Shown: positions 7,389-17,024 of the stretch, piece after piece
Layout of the letters: every line of letters begins with the position of its first letter
How positions within the stretch are numbered: the stretch's first letter is position 1
NCBI GenBank assembly: GCA_003139775.1
Contig: PLGI01000039.1
Span: forward strand, 245-55,475
Direction of reading: 5' to 3'
Source: Syntrophaceae bacterium
Lineage (GTDB): Bacteria; Desulfobacterota; Syntrophia; Syntrophales; Smithellaceae
Length of the DNA stretch: 55,231 nt
Made by a program: the position numbers and the translations under genes
Notes under the pieces: model-generated
Told to the model about the DNA's origin: nothing
The model's input: the letters and a program-made list of their open reading frames with translations, nothing else
The model's database searches: none

Positions 7389-8411
7389 ATGTGTGCAGAT
7401 ATGGACAGATCAAAAGCCATGGATTTGGCAATTACGCAGATAGAAAGGCAGTTCGGCAAGGGATCGATTATGAAACTGGGTGGCGCGGAGCCGGTTGCCA
7501 TTGTTCCGGCCATTTCCACCGGATCGCTCAGCCTTGATATAGCATTGGGGACTTTTGGCGTCCCGCGCGGCAGGGTTATTGAAATCTATGGGCCGGAATC
7601 AGGCGGAAAAACCACATTGGCTCTGCACATCGTTGCCGAAGCGCAAAAGAAAAACGGGATTGCGGCTTTTATCGATGCAGAACACGCCCTCGATGTAACC
7701 TATGCCAAAAAAATCGGCGTGAATACCGATGAGCTCTTAATTTCTCAGCCGGACTCGGGCGAACAGGCGCTGGAAATAGCGGAAACTCTTGTGCGCAGCG
7801 GCGCTCTTGATGTATTGGTTGTCGATTCCGTAGCCGCGCTGGTTCCCAAAGCGGAACTGGAAGGCGAAATGGGCGATGCCCAAATGGGTTTACAGGCGCG
7901 CCTCATGTCGCAGGCACTGCGCAAACTCACCGGCAGTATCAGCAAGTCCAAAACAACAGTAATTTTTATCAATCAGCTGCGCATGAAAATCGGCGTCTTC
8001 TTCGGCAATCCGGAAACGACAACCGGAGGCAATGCGCTGAAATTCTATTCATCCCAACGGCTCGACATCCGCAAGATGACTTCCATCAAAAATGGCCAGG
8101 ATGTGATTGGTTTCAGAACCAAAGTTAAAGTGGTAAAAAACAAAATGGCTCCTCCCTTCCGGGAAGCGGAATTTGATATAATCTTCGGCGAAGGTATTTC
8201 GCGCGAAGGCGACGTGCTGGATCTGGCGGCGGGAAATGGGATCATTGAAAAAAGCGGCGCCTGGTATTCCTACAAGGGTGACAGAATAGGCCAGGGCCGG
8301 GACAATTCAAGAGTTTTCCTGAAAGAAAATCCCGAAGTTATGGCGCAGGTTGAAAACGATGTGCGCGCCAAGCTGGGTATTGTGGCTAAAGAGCAGGAAG
8401 AAGATAAGTGA
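7389..8411 (+). CDS. recA: Recombinase RecA
   Basis: 340 residues, full length. Seen: Walker [10 protein letters not shown] at 68-76 (third Ser of the more usual GPESSGKTT is Gly here), Walker B region [10 protein letters not shown], and the L2 signature [19 protein letters not shown]. RecA coats single-stranded DNA, drives strand exchange and acts as co-protease for LexA cleavage. ATG 7389 has GAGGAGG about 10 bp ahead. The stop overlaps the recX GTG start by 4 bp, so recX is coupled and RecX can damp RecA activity. The upstream 1 kb of repeats and orphan gene implies recA has its own promoter, which I could not identify with confidence. Confidence 0.98.
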   Translation: MCADMDRSKAMDLAITQIERQFGKGSIMKLGGAEPVAIVPAISTGSLSLDIALGTFGVPRGRVIEIYGPESGGKTTLALHIVAEAQKKNGIAAFIDAEHALDVTYAKKIGVNTDELLISQPDSGEQALEIAETLVRSGALDVLVVDSVAALVPKAELEGEMGDAQMGLQARLMSQALRKLTGSISKSKTTVIFINQLRMKIGVFFGNPETTTGGNALKFYSSQRLDIRKMTSIKNGQDVIGFRTKVKVVKNKMAPPFREAEFDIIFGEGISREGDVLDLAAGNGIIEKSGAWYSYKGDRIGQGRDNSRVFLKENPEVMAQVENDVRAKLGIVAKEQEEDK

Positions 8412-8902
8412 AAGTTTTAGATCTGGCGGCAGCCAGGCAAAAAGCGTATCGCCTTTTGTCTCTGCGGCCGCATTCGGAAAAAGAGCTGGAAAAGAAACTG
8501 CGGGAAAAAGGTTTTCCCGCAGTTGTCATTAAAGAAACACTGGAAAAACTCCACGATTTGAAGTATCTCAATGACGAGTCTTTTGCCACCGGGTGGGCGC
8601 GCAATCTGGCGATAAATAAACTATGGGGCAATCGAAAAATAATCTCCAGCTTGCAGGAAAAAGGCATCGGGGCGCAATTAATTGATGAAGCGATCGCCGC
8701 TGCCCGGCTCGAAATTTCGGAAGAAGAAGCGATAGCGATTTTAGTCAAAAAAAAGGCAGCCAAAAAGAAGCCGGCTGTTTTTGATGTAAAAGAAAAATAT
8801 AAAATTTTTCAGAGCCTGATGGGACGAGGTTTCCCGCCGGGTTTGACTCTAAATAAATTGGGAAAGGCAGCGGAGGAAGAGTTCAATGGTGAAAACGGGT
8901 AA
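8408..8902 (+). CDS. recX: Regulatory protein RecX
   Basis: 164 residues, usual RecX size, made of three-helix repeats: [17 protein letters not shown] and [18 protein letters not shown] are the standard first and second repeat sequences. RecX binds the RecA filament groove and inhibits recombination and co-protease activity. Start is GTG 8408, overlapping the recA stop (GTGA). The 3' end overlaps the start of alaS by 17 bp. Confidence 0.95.
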   Translation: MKVLDLAAARQKAYRLLSLRPHSEKELEKKLREKGFPAVVIKETLEKLHDLKYLNDESFATGWARNLAINKLWGNRKIISSLQEKGIGAQLIDEAIAAARLEISEEEAIAILVKKKAAKKKPAVFDVKEKYKIFQSLMGRGFPPGLTLNKLGKAAEEEFNGENG

Positions 8903-11528
8903 CGCGATACGGGAAAGTTTTATAAAGTTTTTTGAAAGCAAAGGGCATACGATAGTGAGTAGTTCATCGCTGATCCCCAAAGATGACCCTACCCTGCTTT
9001 TCACCAATGCCGGCATGGTGCAATTCAAAAACGCGTTTTTAGGATTGGAAAACCGCGGCTACACACGGGCGGTCACCTGCCAGAAATGCGCGCGCGCCGG
9101 CGGCAAACACAATGACTTGGAAAATGTCGGCGTCACCGCCCGCCATCATACTTTTTTCGAAATGCTCGGCAATTTTTCTTTCGGTGATTATTTCAAAGAA
9201 GATGCCATCGCCTGGGCATGGGAATATTTAATCGACGTGGTCAAACTTCCCAAGGAAAAACTTTGGATAACAATTTTTAAAGACGACAACGAGGCTTTTG
9301 AAATCTGGACCAAAAAGATGAAAGTGCCCCAAGACCGCATTGTCCGCATGGGAGAAAAAAGCAATTTCTGGATGATGGGAGAAACCGGCCCCTGCGGCCC
9401 CTGCTCCGAAATCCTTTATGATCAAGGCTCAAGCGTCGGTTGCGGCCGTCCCGAATGCGATATAAATTGCGACTGCGACCGCCACCTGGAAATATGGAAT
9501 CTGGTATTTACTCAGTATGATCGCGATGAAAACGGAAAGTTAAATCCGCTGGCCAAGCCCAGCATCGATACAGGCATGGGACTGGAGAGGCTCACCGCCG
9601 TGATTCAGGGTATGAAGAGTAACTACGACACAGACTTGTTCACACCGATCATTCATTTTATGGAAAAAACTTCCGGCAAAACCTACGGCAAAAACGCGGA
9701 GGATGATGTCTCCATCAGGGTCATTGCCGATCACAGCCGCGCGTTAACTTTCCTGATCGGCGACGGCATAACGCCCAGCAATGAAGGCCGGGGCTATGTG
9801 CTCCGACGCATTTTACGCCGTGCCGCGCGCCACGGGAAAATGCTGGGCATCAACAAACCGTTTTTAAACGAAAGCGCTCACATCGTAATTGATATGATGA
9901 AAGGCGTTTATCCCGATCTGGTGGAAAAAGCCTCTTTCATTACTAAAATGATTTTAAATGAAGAACAGCGTTTCATGGAAACGCTTGACGCCGGACTGCG
10001 CATCCTGAATGAAGAAACAGCGGCGCTGAAAAAAGACGGTAAGTCGATTCTCCCCGGTTCGCTGGTTTTTAAACTCTACGATACTTTCGGATTCCCAACG
10101 GATTTGACGGCGGACATCGTCAAGCGCGATGGCTTTACTCTGGATAATGACGGCTTTGAAGCCGAGATGGAACAGCAAAGGATAAGAGCCCGCGGCGCGT
10201 GGAAAGGCAGCGGCGAGGAAGCTGTTGCTGAATGTTATTTAAAGGCTTCGAGTTCGGGAATTGTCAGTGAATTTTGCGGCTATGAAGGCGCGATTAAGGC
10301 GCAATCGAAAGTCGCCGCTATCTTCATGAATGGACAATCCGTGCAAAGCGCGAAGGAAGGACAGGACGCGGAGATCGTTCTAACGGTTACGCCTTTTTAC
10401 GGCGAATCCGGCGGACAGGCCGGCGATACAGGCTTCTTGGAAGGGACCGGTTTTATCTTTAGAGTTTCGGATACCAAAAAGCCTGTTGATAAATTTATTG
10501 TCCACAAGGGAATTGTTCAGGAAGGAAAAATAAAAGTCGGCGATGCGGTACAATTGATTGTTGATGAAGAAAGACGAAAAGCTATTGCCGCCAATCATTC
10601 CGGCACTCACATTCTGCAGGCGGCGCTCAAAGCCGTTCTAGGCGATCATATCAAGCAATCCGGTTCGCTTGTCAATGCCGAGCGGCTGCGCTTTGACTTT
10701 ACCCATTTTTCCAAAATCAGCGATGATGAGATGCAACGCGTGGAAGACATCGCCAACGACATAATTCGCAAAAATCTCGACGTGCAGACGGAAGTCTGCG
10801 CGCTCGAAGACGCGCTCAAAACCGGCGCGACCGCTGTGTTTGATGAAAAATACGGCGCGACTGTCCGCATTGTGAAAATGGGAGAGATGAGCATGGAGCT
10901 TTGCGGCGGCACGCATGTGCTGCGTACGGGTGATATCGGTTTGTTGAAGGTTGTTCATGAATCGGCCATTGCCGCGGGCGTGCGCAGAATCGAAGCCGTT
11001 ACCGGCAAGGAAGCGCTCACGTATGTTCAGAAGGCGGAAGAAGAACTCAAAAAAGCCGCTGGTTTATTTAAAGCCAATCCTCTGGAGCTAGCGGACAGAA
11101 CCGAAAAATTGATTAAACATACAAGAGAACTGGAAAAAGAAATTGAAACCCTCAAAGGAAAACTTGCCGCCAAAGATTCCGGTGATTTGATCGGTCAAGC
11201 GAAGGACATCGGCGGTGTGAAAGTGCTGGCAGTGGAGGTGAGTATAGCTGACGCCAAGACACTGCGCGACTTCGGCGATAAACTGCGCGACAAAATGGAA
11301 TCCGGCATTATTCTTCTAGGAAGTAAGGCCGGCGAAAAAGCATTGCTGTTGTGCATGGTCACTAAAGATTTAGCTGGAAAATATCACGCCGGAAATATCA
11401 TTAAGGAACTCGCTCCGCTTGTCGGCGGCAGCGGCGGCGGCAGACCAGACATGGCCCAGGCTGGTGGCACCCAGCCGGAAAATTTAAGCAAAGTTTTTCC
11501 CGCACTGGAAAAAATATTGTTAAGGTAA
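8886..11528 (+). CDS. alaS: Alanyl-tRNA synthetase
   Basis: 880 residues, full length for bacterial AlaRS. The N-terminal class II core begins with IRESFIKFFESKGH and contains the motif 1 region DPTLLFTNAGMVQFKN; the editing domain has the zinc/active-site motifs HSGTH and CGGTH; the C-Ala domain ends with GGSGGGRPDMAQAGG. It charges tRNA-Ala and clears mischarged Ser/Gly. Start ATG 8886 lies inside recX with GGAGGAAGAG ahead, giving tight coupling; recX-alaS adjacency is common in proteobacteria. Confidence 0.98.
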   Translation: MVKTGNAIRESFIKFFESKGHTIVSSSSLIPKDDPTLLFTNAGMVQFKNAFLGLENRGYTRAVTCQKCARAGGKHNDLENVGVTARHHTFFEMLGNFSFGDYFKEDAIAWAWEYLIDVVKLPKEKLWITIFKDDNEAFEIWTKKMKVPQDRIVRMGEKSNFWMMGETGPCGPCSEILYDQGSSVGCGRPECDINCDCDRHLEIWNLVFTQYDRDENGKLNPLAKPSIDTGMGLERLTAVIQGMKSNYDTDLFTPIIHFMEKTSGKTYGKNAEDDVSIRVIADHSRALTFLIGDGITPSNEGRGYVLRRILRRAARHGKMLGINKPFLNESAHIVIDMMKGVYPDLVEKASFITKMILNEEQRFMETLDAGLRILNEETAALKKDGKSILPGSLVFKLYDTFGFPTDLTADIVKRDGFTLDNDGFEAEMEQQRIRARGAWKGSGEEAVAECYLKASSSGIVSEFCGYEGAIKAQSKVAAIFMNGQSVQSAKEGQDAEIVLTVTPFYGESGGQAGDTGFLEGTGFIFRVSDTKKPVDKFIVHKGIVQEGKIKVGDAVQLIVDEERRKAIAANHSGTHILQAALKAVLGDHIKQSGSLVNAERLRFDFTHFSKISDDEMQRVEDIANDIIRKNLDVQTEVCALEDALKTGATAVFDEKYGATVRIVKMGEMSMELCGGTHVLRTGDIGLLKVVHESAIAAGVRRIEAVTGKEALTYVQKAEEELKKAAGLFKANPLELADRTEKLIKHTRELEKEIETLKGKLAAKDSGDLIGQAKDIGGVKVLAVEVSIADAKTLRDFGDKLRDKMESGIILLGSKAGEKALLLCMVTKDLAGKYHAGNIIKELAPLVGGSGGGRPDMAQAGGTQPENLSKVFPALEKILLR

Positions 11529-11533
11529 ATTAA

Positions 11534-11677
11534 ATGAAGGCAAAAAGTAGAAACATTATTAGAAAGAAACGAGTTGCAATTGCAAGACGTGCATCTGAGG
11601 CTTTTTTGAACTTTAAAAAAGGATTTATAGAGCAAGGTTCAGTGAAAGATTTGCATAAGAACATCGAAAGCATTTAA
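11534..11677 (+). CDS. 47-residue basic small protein ahead of the R-M genes
   Basis: An ATG-to-TAA frame of 47 codons, very basic (starts MKAKSRNIIRKKRVAIARR) and probably helical. It fits exactly between alaS (stop 11528) and the methyltransferase (start 11689), with 5-bp and 11-bp gaps. Ribosome binding is poor (TAAATTAA only). It could be a small regulator or accessory protein of the restriction-modification unit, but no controller-protein helix-turn-helix is recognisable. A chance frame remains possible. Confidence 0.4.
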   Translation: MKAKSRNIIRKKRVAIARRASEAFLNFKKGFIEQGSVKDLHKNIESI

Positions 11678-11688
11678 ATAAAGTTATT

Positions 11689-13209
11689 ATGGCGCTTGAA
11701 TCTTTAAATATGTTAGATCATGTTCGTCAATCATTTAACGCCGTGACGAGCAGGATTGATCGTTCTCGGATTGGTCAATTCCTCACTCCCGCCTCAATCG
11801 CCTATTTTATGTCGTCGCTTTTTGAAACCAAAACAAAAGAAGTTATAATTCTTGACCCCGGAGCGGGCGCAGGCATTCTGTTTGCGGCTTGTGTGGACAA
11901 ATTGCTTTCGCAAAAAAAGTTGCCTCTTTCTATAGAAATTGTTGCCTACGAAACAGACAGAACTATTTTACCATATCTTCAGGAAACAATGGATCGGTGT
12001 GCAGAGCAATGCGCAGAGAAGAATGTTCCTTTCAGGGGAATAATAAGAAAAGAAGATTTTATTTCTTACGCAATATCCGAAACGGAAGAATCTCTTTTTG
12101 CCACTCCGATTAAGCATTTCACCCATGCCATCCTTAATCCGCCCTACAAGAAAATCAACGGTGATACGGAAATGAGAACAATGCTCTATTCAGCAGGCAT
12201 CGAAGTGGCAAACCTTTACGCCGCCTTTGTGTGGTTGTCGATGCGATTGCTTGAACCGGGAGGCCAAATAGTAGCAATAACGCCGCGAAGTTTCTGCAAT
12301 GGGCCATATTTTAAAAAATTTCGCGTTGCTTTTCTGGAAATGTTGAGTTTCAGGCGAATTCATGTGTTCGCATCACGCAACAAAGCTTTCGGCGATGATA
12401 ATGTGTTACAGGAAAATATCATCTATTCCGCTATCCGGGAAACCAAAAAGCCTCAGCATGTCATTATCTCCGCATCGGACAGAGATGATTTCAATAATGC
12501 CAGTAAATTAATAATACCCTATAACCACATTGTGTATCCTGATGATCGGGATGCTTTTATTCATCTAGGTATTGATGATACCACAATGCAAATCATGAAA
12601 AGAATGCAGTGTTTTAAATCGACACTCGACAAACTTAATTTATGTGTTTCTACAGGACGAACTGTGGATTTCAGGGCAAAGAAACATCTGCATCACTTGC
12701 CTCAGAAAGGCACCGCACCATTGATTTACCCGTGTCATTTTCAAGACGGCTTCATCAGTTGGCCTCTCGAGTCAGGGAAAAAACCAAATGCTATCGTCGC
12801 ATCGCCCGAAACTTCTGATCTCTTCGTAGAAAAGGGATACTATGTTCTTATAAAAAGATTTTCTTCCAAAGAACAAAAACGGCGCGTGATGGCAGCGATA
12901 TATGATCCTTTAAGAATTGATGCTCCTCTTGTCAGTTTTGAGAACCATTTGAATTACTTCCACCGGAATAACAAAGGATTACCCGAAAAGCTGGCAAAGG
13001 GACTTGCCCTATATCTTAATTCTTCAGTTGTTGATCAGTATTTTCGTTTATTCAGCGGACACACGCAAGTTAATGCCACAGACTTGCGCAAAATACCTTA
13101 CCCCAATGAGAAACAGCTTATGAGACTTGGCAATCATGTGCGGGGGAAAATGCCTAATCAGGAGACTATTGACGACATCATAGAAAAGGAGTGTGGAAAT
13201 TGTGCCTAA
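11689..13209 (+). CDS. N6-adenine DNA methyltransferase, BsuBI/PstI-type R-M system
   Basis: 506 residues of a gamma-class N6-adenine methyltransferase: SAM-binding motif I DPGAGAGILF (56-65), acidic motif II AYETD, and catalytic motif IV NPPYKK (150-155), followed by a target-recognition half containing YPCHFQDGFISWP. It would methylate adenine in the recognition site to protect host DNA. Its partner nuclease gene overlaps its 3' end. Composition is somewhat AT-richer than alaS. The recognition sequence cannot be read off; CTGCAG is suggested only by family. Confidence 0.88.
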   Translation: MALESLNMLDHVRQSFNAVTSRIDRSRIGQFLTPASIAYFMSSLFETKTKEVIILDPGAGAGILFAACVDKLLSQKKLPLSIEIVAYETDRTILPYLQETMDRCAEQCAEKNVPFRGIIRKEDFISYAISETEESLFATPIKHFTHAILNPPYKKINGDTEMRTMLYSAGIEVANLYAAFVWLSMRLLEPGGQIVAITPRSFCNGPYFKKFRVAFLEMLSFRRIHVFASRNKAFGDDNVLQENIIYSAIRETKKPQHVIISASDRDDFNNASKLIIPYNHIVYPDDRDAFIHLGIDDTTMQIMKRMQCFKSTLDKLNLCVSTGRTVDFRAKKHLHHLPQKGTAPLIYPCHFQDGFISWPLESGKKPNAIVASPETSDLFVEKGYYVLIKRFSSKEQKRRVMAAIYDPLRIDAPLVSFENHLNYFHRNNKGLPEKLAKGLALYLNSSVVDQYFRLFSGHTQVNATDLRKIPYPNEKQLMRLGNHVRGKMPNQETIDDIIEKECGNCA

Positions 13210-14170
13210 AAAAATAAACAAGAAAAAAGCTGAACAAAAAATAATGGACGCTTTAAATATACTCAATGCATTGGGGTTGCCCAGACAGCAACTCAATGAA
13301 CGATCTGCGCTGACGCTTCTTTCTTTACTTTCTCTTGAACCTGAAAGTGGATGGGCGGATGCAAGTGACCCTTTAATGGGTATCACTCCTATGATGGATT
13401 TTTTTTCCGAACACTACGGGAAAAAATATGCGCCAAACACCCGCGAAACAGTGCGTCGTCAAACTGTTCATCAATTTCTGCAGGCAGCGTTGATTATCGC
13501 TAATCCTGATAAATCTTCCAGACCGACCAACAGCCCCAAAGCCGTTTATCAGATTGAACCATCCGCTCTTAAATTGCTGAGGAGTTTCGGCAAACCAGAA
13601 TGGAAAGGAAATCTGAATAAATATCAGCTCAAAGTAAAAACGCTCACAAAGCTTTATGAGCGAGAAAGGGAAATGCAGAGATTGCCTGTCAAGATGGCAG
13701 ATGGTCAGGAGATCAAACTTTCACCCGGCGGACAGAATGTTCTGGTAAAGAAAATCGTTGAAGATTTCTGTTCTTTATTTACTCCCGGAGGCCACATTAT
13801 TTATGTAGGTGATACTCAATCAAAATGGTCTTATTACAATGCAAAAACTCTGGTGACACTTGGTGTAACCATAGAAGAACACGGTAAAATGCCTGATGTC
13901 GTTGTGTATCATATAAAAAAGAATTGGCTCGTGCTGATTGAAGCTGTAACCAGTCATGGGCCGGTCAATCCGAAACGGCGGCAGGAATTAAAGAAATTAT
14001 TTATCGGATCATCTGCCGGTTTGGTTTTTGTTACGGCATTTATTGATCGACACGCCATGTTGAAATACTTAAACGACATCTCATGGGAAACTGAAGTCTG
14101 GGTTGCCGAATCTCCTACACATTTGATTCACTTCAACGGCGAGCGTTTCCTCGGGCCGTATGAGGATTAA
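13202..14170 (+). CDS. BsuBI/PstI-family type II restriction endonuclease
   Basis: About 322 residues. The C-terminal catalytic domain is distinctive: PDVVVYHIKKNWLVLIEAV then HGPVNPKRRQELKKL, ETEVWVAESPTHLIHFNG and a GPY ending, all characteristic of the BsuBI/PstI REase family, a PD-(D/E)xK variant. Family members cleave CTGCAG. The GTG at 13202 is preferred to the GTG at 13193 because AAAGGAG ends at 13191, too close to the first. It overlaps the methyltransferase, so expression is coupled. The protein looks intact. Confidence 0.85.
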   Translation: MPKKINKKKAEQKIMDALNILNALGLPRQQLNERSALTLLSLLSLEPESGWADASDPLMGITPMMDFFSEHYGKKYAPNTRETVRRQTVHQFLQAALIIANPDKSSRPTNSPKAVYQIEPSALKLLRSFGKPEWKGNLNKYQLKVKTLTKLYEREREMQRLPVKMADGQEIKLSPGGQNVLVKKIVEDFCSLFTPGGHIIYVGDTQSKWSYYNAKTLVTLGVTIEEHGKMPDVVVYHIKKNWLVLIEAVTSHGPVNPKRRQELKKLFIGSSAGLVFVTAFIDRHAMLKYLNDISWETEVWVAESPTHLIHFNGERFLGPYED

Positions 14171-14205
14171 TGTAAAAAGATAATTATCGGAAACAATAAA
14201 TCAAT

Positions 14206-14808
14206 ATGCGCATATCAATTATCCTTGCACATCCTGACCCCGAAAGCTTCAATCACGCCATTGCGCAGACGGTAGTTGACGCACTAAAAGCGAACGGGTA
14301 TAGAGTCTTTTTTCACGATCTATATCAAGAAAAATTTGATCCGCGGCTAAACCTTGAAGAATTAGCCAAAGACTCGATCTTACCAGCCGTAATAAGAAAA
14401 CATTGTGATGAGATTGCCGCGGCGTCTGGCATAGTGATTGTGCATCCAAACTGGTGGGGTCAGCCTCCGGCCATCTTGAAGGGCTGGGTGGATAGAGTGA
14501 TTCGTCCCGGTGTCGCCTACGAGTTTCTGGAAGGTGACACAGGCGAAGGCATCCCCAACGGATTGCTCAAAGCGAGGGCGGCGCTTGTCTTCAATACATC
14601 CAACACGGAATCAGAAAGAGAAAAAGATGTTTTTGGCGATCCGTTGGAAACGATCTGGAGAAATTGCATCTTTGGCCTCTGCGGTATCACCAACTTTCAC
14701 CGCCGAATGTTCAATGTTGTCGTCACAAGCACAGAAGACCAACGCAAGGATTGGTTAAATGACGTTGAAAAAGATATTGATACTTTCTTTCCCAAAGATA
14801 CAGTTTAA
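14206..14808 (+). CDS. Flavodoxin-fold NAD(P)H:quinone oxidoreductase
   Basis: 200 residues of the flavodoxin_2 / KefF-MdaB family. Seen: N-terminal ILAHPDPESFNHAIA, the flavin-binding loop VHPNWWGQPPAILKGWVDR, and the FNTSNT loop later on. These FMN/FAD proteins reduce quinones or drug-like acceptors with NAD(P)H by two-electron transfer, avoiding radicals. It sits just before an SDR gene in a run of redox and stress genes; the two are 42 bp apart and may be co-transcribed. Substrate unknown. Confidence 0.85.
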   Translation: MRISIILAHPDPESFNHAIAQTVVDALKANGYRVFFHDLYQEKFDPRLNLEELAKDSILPAVIRKHCDEIAAASGIVIVHPNWWGQPPAILKGWVDRVIRPGVAYEFLEGDTGEGIPNGLLKARAALVFNTSNTESEREKDVFGDPLETIWRNCIFGLCGITNFHRRMFNVVVTSTEDQRKDWLNDVEKDIDTFFPKDTV

Positions 14809-14850
14809 ATATTGCCAGCTGATAACAGCGAAAAAAAAGGAGATGCATTT

Positions 14851-15639
14851 ATGACGAAACATAAAGAAGTCGAAGGGAAAACAAATAAACTTCTTTCCGG
14901 CAAGACGGCGATTGTTACCGGCGCAAGCTCCGGCATCGGCCGAGCCACGGCTATGACACTGGCGCAGGCGGGTGCGGCGGTGGTGCTTTTTGCCCGGCGA
15001 AAAGACAGGCTTACCAAATTGGCCGCTGATATTCAGGCACAAGGCGGCAACGCTTATGCTGTCGCGGGTGATGCCGGTCTTCTCTCTGATATTGATATAT
15101 TGCTGGAACGCACACTGGGCTGGAAAGAAGGCGGCGGCAAGTACGACATCGTTGTAGTCAATGCCGGACGAGGATTGGCAGGCAGTATACTTTTAAGCGA
15201 TAATTCTCAATGGCAGGAACTCTACCAAACCAATGTTATTGGCGCCGCCTATCTGATGCGCCAAGCGGGGCATTACATGGTGACAAAAAAAAACGGCGAT
15301 ATAGTTGCGATTGGTTCTGTTGTGGGAAGAAACATATCGCCCTTCAGCGCGTTTTATGGCTCCAGTAAATTCGCCATCGGCGCGATCGCGGAAGGCCTGC
15401 GTCAGGAAGTTTGCGCGCATGGAGTGCGCGTATCTCTGGTTATGCCCGGTATTGTAACCAGCGGATTTCAGAAAGTGGCAGGCTACGACGAAGATAATTT
15501 CTACAAAGGAATTGCTCACATGGGCAAACTGCTGGAGCCGCAAGCTATCGCCGACGGCATTTGCTGGCTTTTAATGCAACCTCCGCATGTGAATGTGAGC
15601 GAGATTATGATCAGGCCGACAGGGCAGAACTATCCCTGA
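14851..15639 (+). CDS. Short-chain dehydrogenase/reductase (SDR)
   Basis: 262 residues from ATG 14851, chosen because AAAGGAG lies 8 bp ahead; the frame could extend to TTG 14812 but without a site. Classical SDR motifs: cofactor loop TGASSGIGRATA, NAG (VNAGRGLAG), catalytic Ser in IGSVVGRN, and YGSSK with the catalytic Tyr and Lys. FARRKDRL after beta-2 suggests NADP(H). It oxidises or reduces an alcohol/ketone that cannot be named. The TGA stop abuts the left terminal repeat of a MITE-like element. Confidence 0.88.
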   Translation: MTKHKEVEGKTNKLLSGKTAIVTGASSGIGRATAMTLAQAGAAVVLFARRKDRLTKLAADIQAQGGNAYAVAGDAGLLSDIDILLERTLGWKEGGGKYDIVVVNAGRGLAGSILLSDNSQWQELYQTNVIGAAYLMRQAGHYMVTKKNGDIVAIGSVVGRNISPFSAFYGSSKFAIGAIAEGLRQEVCAHGVRVSLVMPGIVTSGFQKVAGYDEDNFYKGIAHMGKLLEPQAIADGICWLLMQPPHVNVSEIMIRPTGQNYP

Positions 15640-15762
15640 TTCCATTTAAATCAAAGCGCTCTCCGCGTTGGCAGCGTCGTCGGTTTCCTCAACGTATATA
15701 TAATAATACGCCTCGTCGCCTCCTCCTTGCCGCCTTGATATCATCTTTGATTTAAATGGAAT
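15639..15762. mobile_element. MITE-like element with 18-bp terminal inverted repeats, copy 1
   Basis: 124 bp bounded by ATTCCATTTAAATCAAAG (15639-15656) and its perfect inverse (15745-15762). The interior contains TTGGCAGCGTCGTCGG, CCTCAACGTATA and ACGCCTCGTCGCC and can fold on itself. A second copy in the opposite orientation is at 38938-39044. No coding capacity, so any movement must depend on a transposase elsewhere. Confidence 0.85.
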
Positions 15763-15792
15763 ATGATATTGCTACCAGCGTAAAGGTATAAA

Positions 15793-16500
15793 ATGAACAT
15801 CACGGCAAAAGAAATCAGCAAACGCTTGCAGAAAATGGGGGATAAGGAAGATGCTCGGTTTCTACAGGGATTTTTTAAAACCGGCATCGGACAATACGGC
15901 GAAGGAGATATTTTCCTGGGTATTCGCGTTCCGGCGCTGCGGAAGCTGGCCAAAGAATACAAGGCTCTGCCGCTCAAAGAAGTATTGTTGTTGCTGCGAT
16001 CTCCTTATCACGAGGTGAGGCTATTCGCGCTCATCTTGTTTGTTAACGCTTTTGCCCAAGGTGATGAATCTATCGAAAAGAAAATATATGACCTGTATAT
16101 GGCGAACACCAGATACATCAACAACTGGGATCTGGTGGATATTTCCGCGCCCAATATTGTGGGAGCGTTTTTAATGGAGAGAAGCAAAAAGCCTCTTTAC
16201 CAATTGGCGAAATCAAAGAGCCTCTGGGAGCGGCGCATGGCGACCCTCGCTACTTTTTACTTTATCAAAAACAATCAATTCGCGGATGCTCTCAAGATCG
16301 CCGGAATTTTACTGCAAGACAAAGAAGATTTAATTCACAAGGCTGCCGGTTGGATGCTGCGCGAAGTTGGCAAACGTAATATTGATAGTGCGGAATCATT
16401 TTTACAAAAGCATTGCCAGATAATGCCCAGAACCATGCTGCGTTATGCTATAGAAAGATTTGCTCCATCAAAAAGGCGCAGGTATCTGGAAGGCGGATGA
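15793..16500 (+). CDS. DNA alkylation repair protein, AlkD-like HEAT-repeat glycosylase
   Basis: 235 residues of helical HEAT-like repeats matching the AlkC/AlkD family: GIRVPALRKLAKEY, LLLRSPYHEVRLFAL, NNWDLVDISAPNIVG with the conserved Trp-Asp of the lesion cleft, WERRMATLATFYFI and HKAAGWMLREVGKR. AlkD excises bulky or cationic N3/N7-alkyl purines without flipping the base. The gene stands alone between the MITE-like element and an OsmC gene. It could serve DNA repair alongside the recA cluster, but no shared regulatory site is visible. Confidence 0.9.
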   Translation: MNITAKEISKRLQKMGDKEDARFLQGFFKTGIGQYGEGDIFLGIRVPALRKLAKEYKALPLKEVLLLLRSPYHEVRLFALILFVNAFAQGDESIEKKIYDLYMANTRYINNWDLVDISAPNIVGAFLMERSKKPLYQLAKSKSLWERRMATLATFYFIKNNQFADALKIAGILLQDKEDLIHKAAGWMLREVGKRNIDSAESFLQKHCQIMPRTMLRYAIERFAPSKRRRYLEGG

Positions 16501-16543
16501 GGATGCTCAGAACAGATAACTATTTTAATGAGGTTAAAATAAT

Positions 16544-16942
16544 ATGGAAATGAAATATGACATTACATTTGGCGGAAATAAAAAGGTAGATGCGCATTAT
16601 CGCGGTTTTACCATTCATTCAGATCAGCCGGTAACCAGTGGCGGTGACAATACAGCGCTCTCACCTTTTGAATTATTTCTGGCATCTATCGGCATGTGCA
16701 CGGGTTTCTATGTTTTAGCCTTTTGTCAGTCGCGTTCTATTTCCACAGACAATATTAAAATAACACAAGCGGTTATCCGAAACGACGCGACACACATGGT
16801 GGAAAAAGTCATGATTGATATAGATCTGCCGCCGGACTTTCCGGAGAAATACAAAGCCGCGGTTATAAAGACTGCTCAGTCCTGTTCGGTAAAAAAGTTT
16901 CTGGACTCGCCTCCCGAAATTAAAATATCAATAAACAATTGA
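16544..16942 (+). CDS. OsmC family protein (YhfA-like)
   Basis: 132 residues. The OsmC fold is shown by GGDNTALSPFELFLASIGMCTGFYV with the first redox cysteine, and by KTAQSCSVKKFL with the second. OsmC/Ohr proteins are thiol peroxidases for organic hydroperoxides, though the YhfA-like branch is not well characterised. It is convergent with a second OsmC gene on the opposite strand about 80 bp away. The two share only family-level similarity, so this is not a recent duplication. Confidence 0.88.
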   Translation: MEMKYDITFGGNKKVDAHYRGFTIHSDQPVTSGGDNTALSPFELFLASIGMCTGFYVLAFCQSRSISTDNIKITQAVIRNDATHMVEKVMIDIDLPPDFPEKYKAAVIKTAQSCSVKKFLDSPPEIKISINN

Positions 16943-17024
16943 CCATAATTAACCTTTGGCATAATACCATTTCGCTTTCACCGGCAAGATCAGCTAAATG
17001 GAAAGCGACCTGGCGTGAGTTAAT

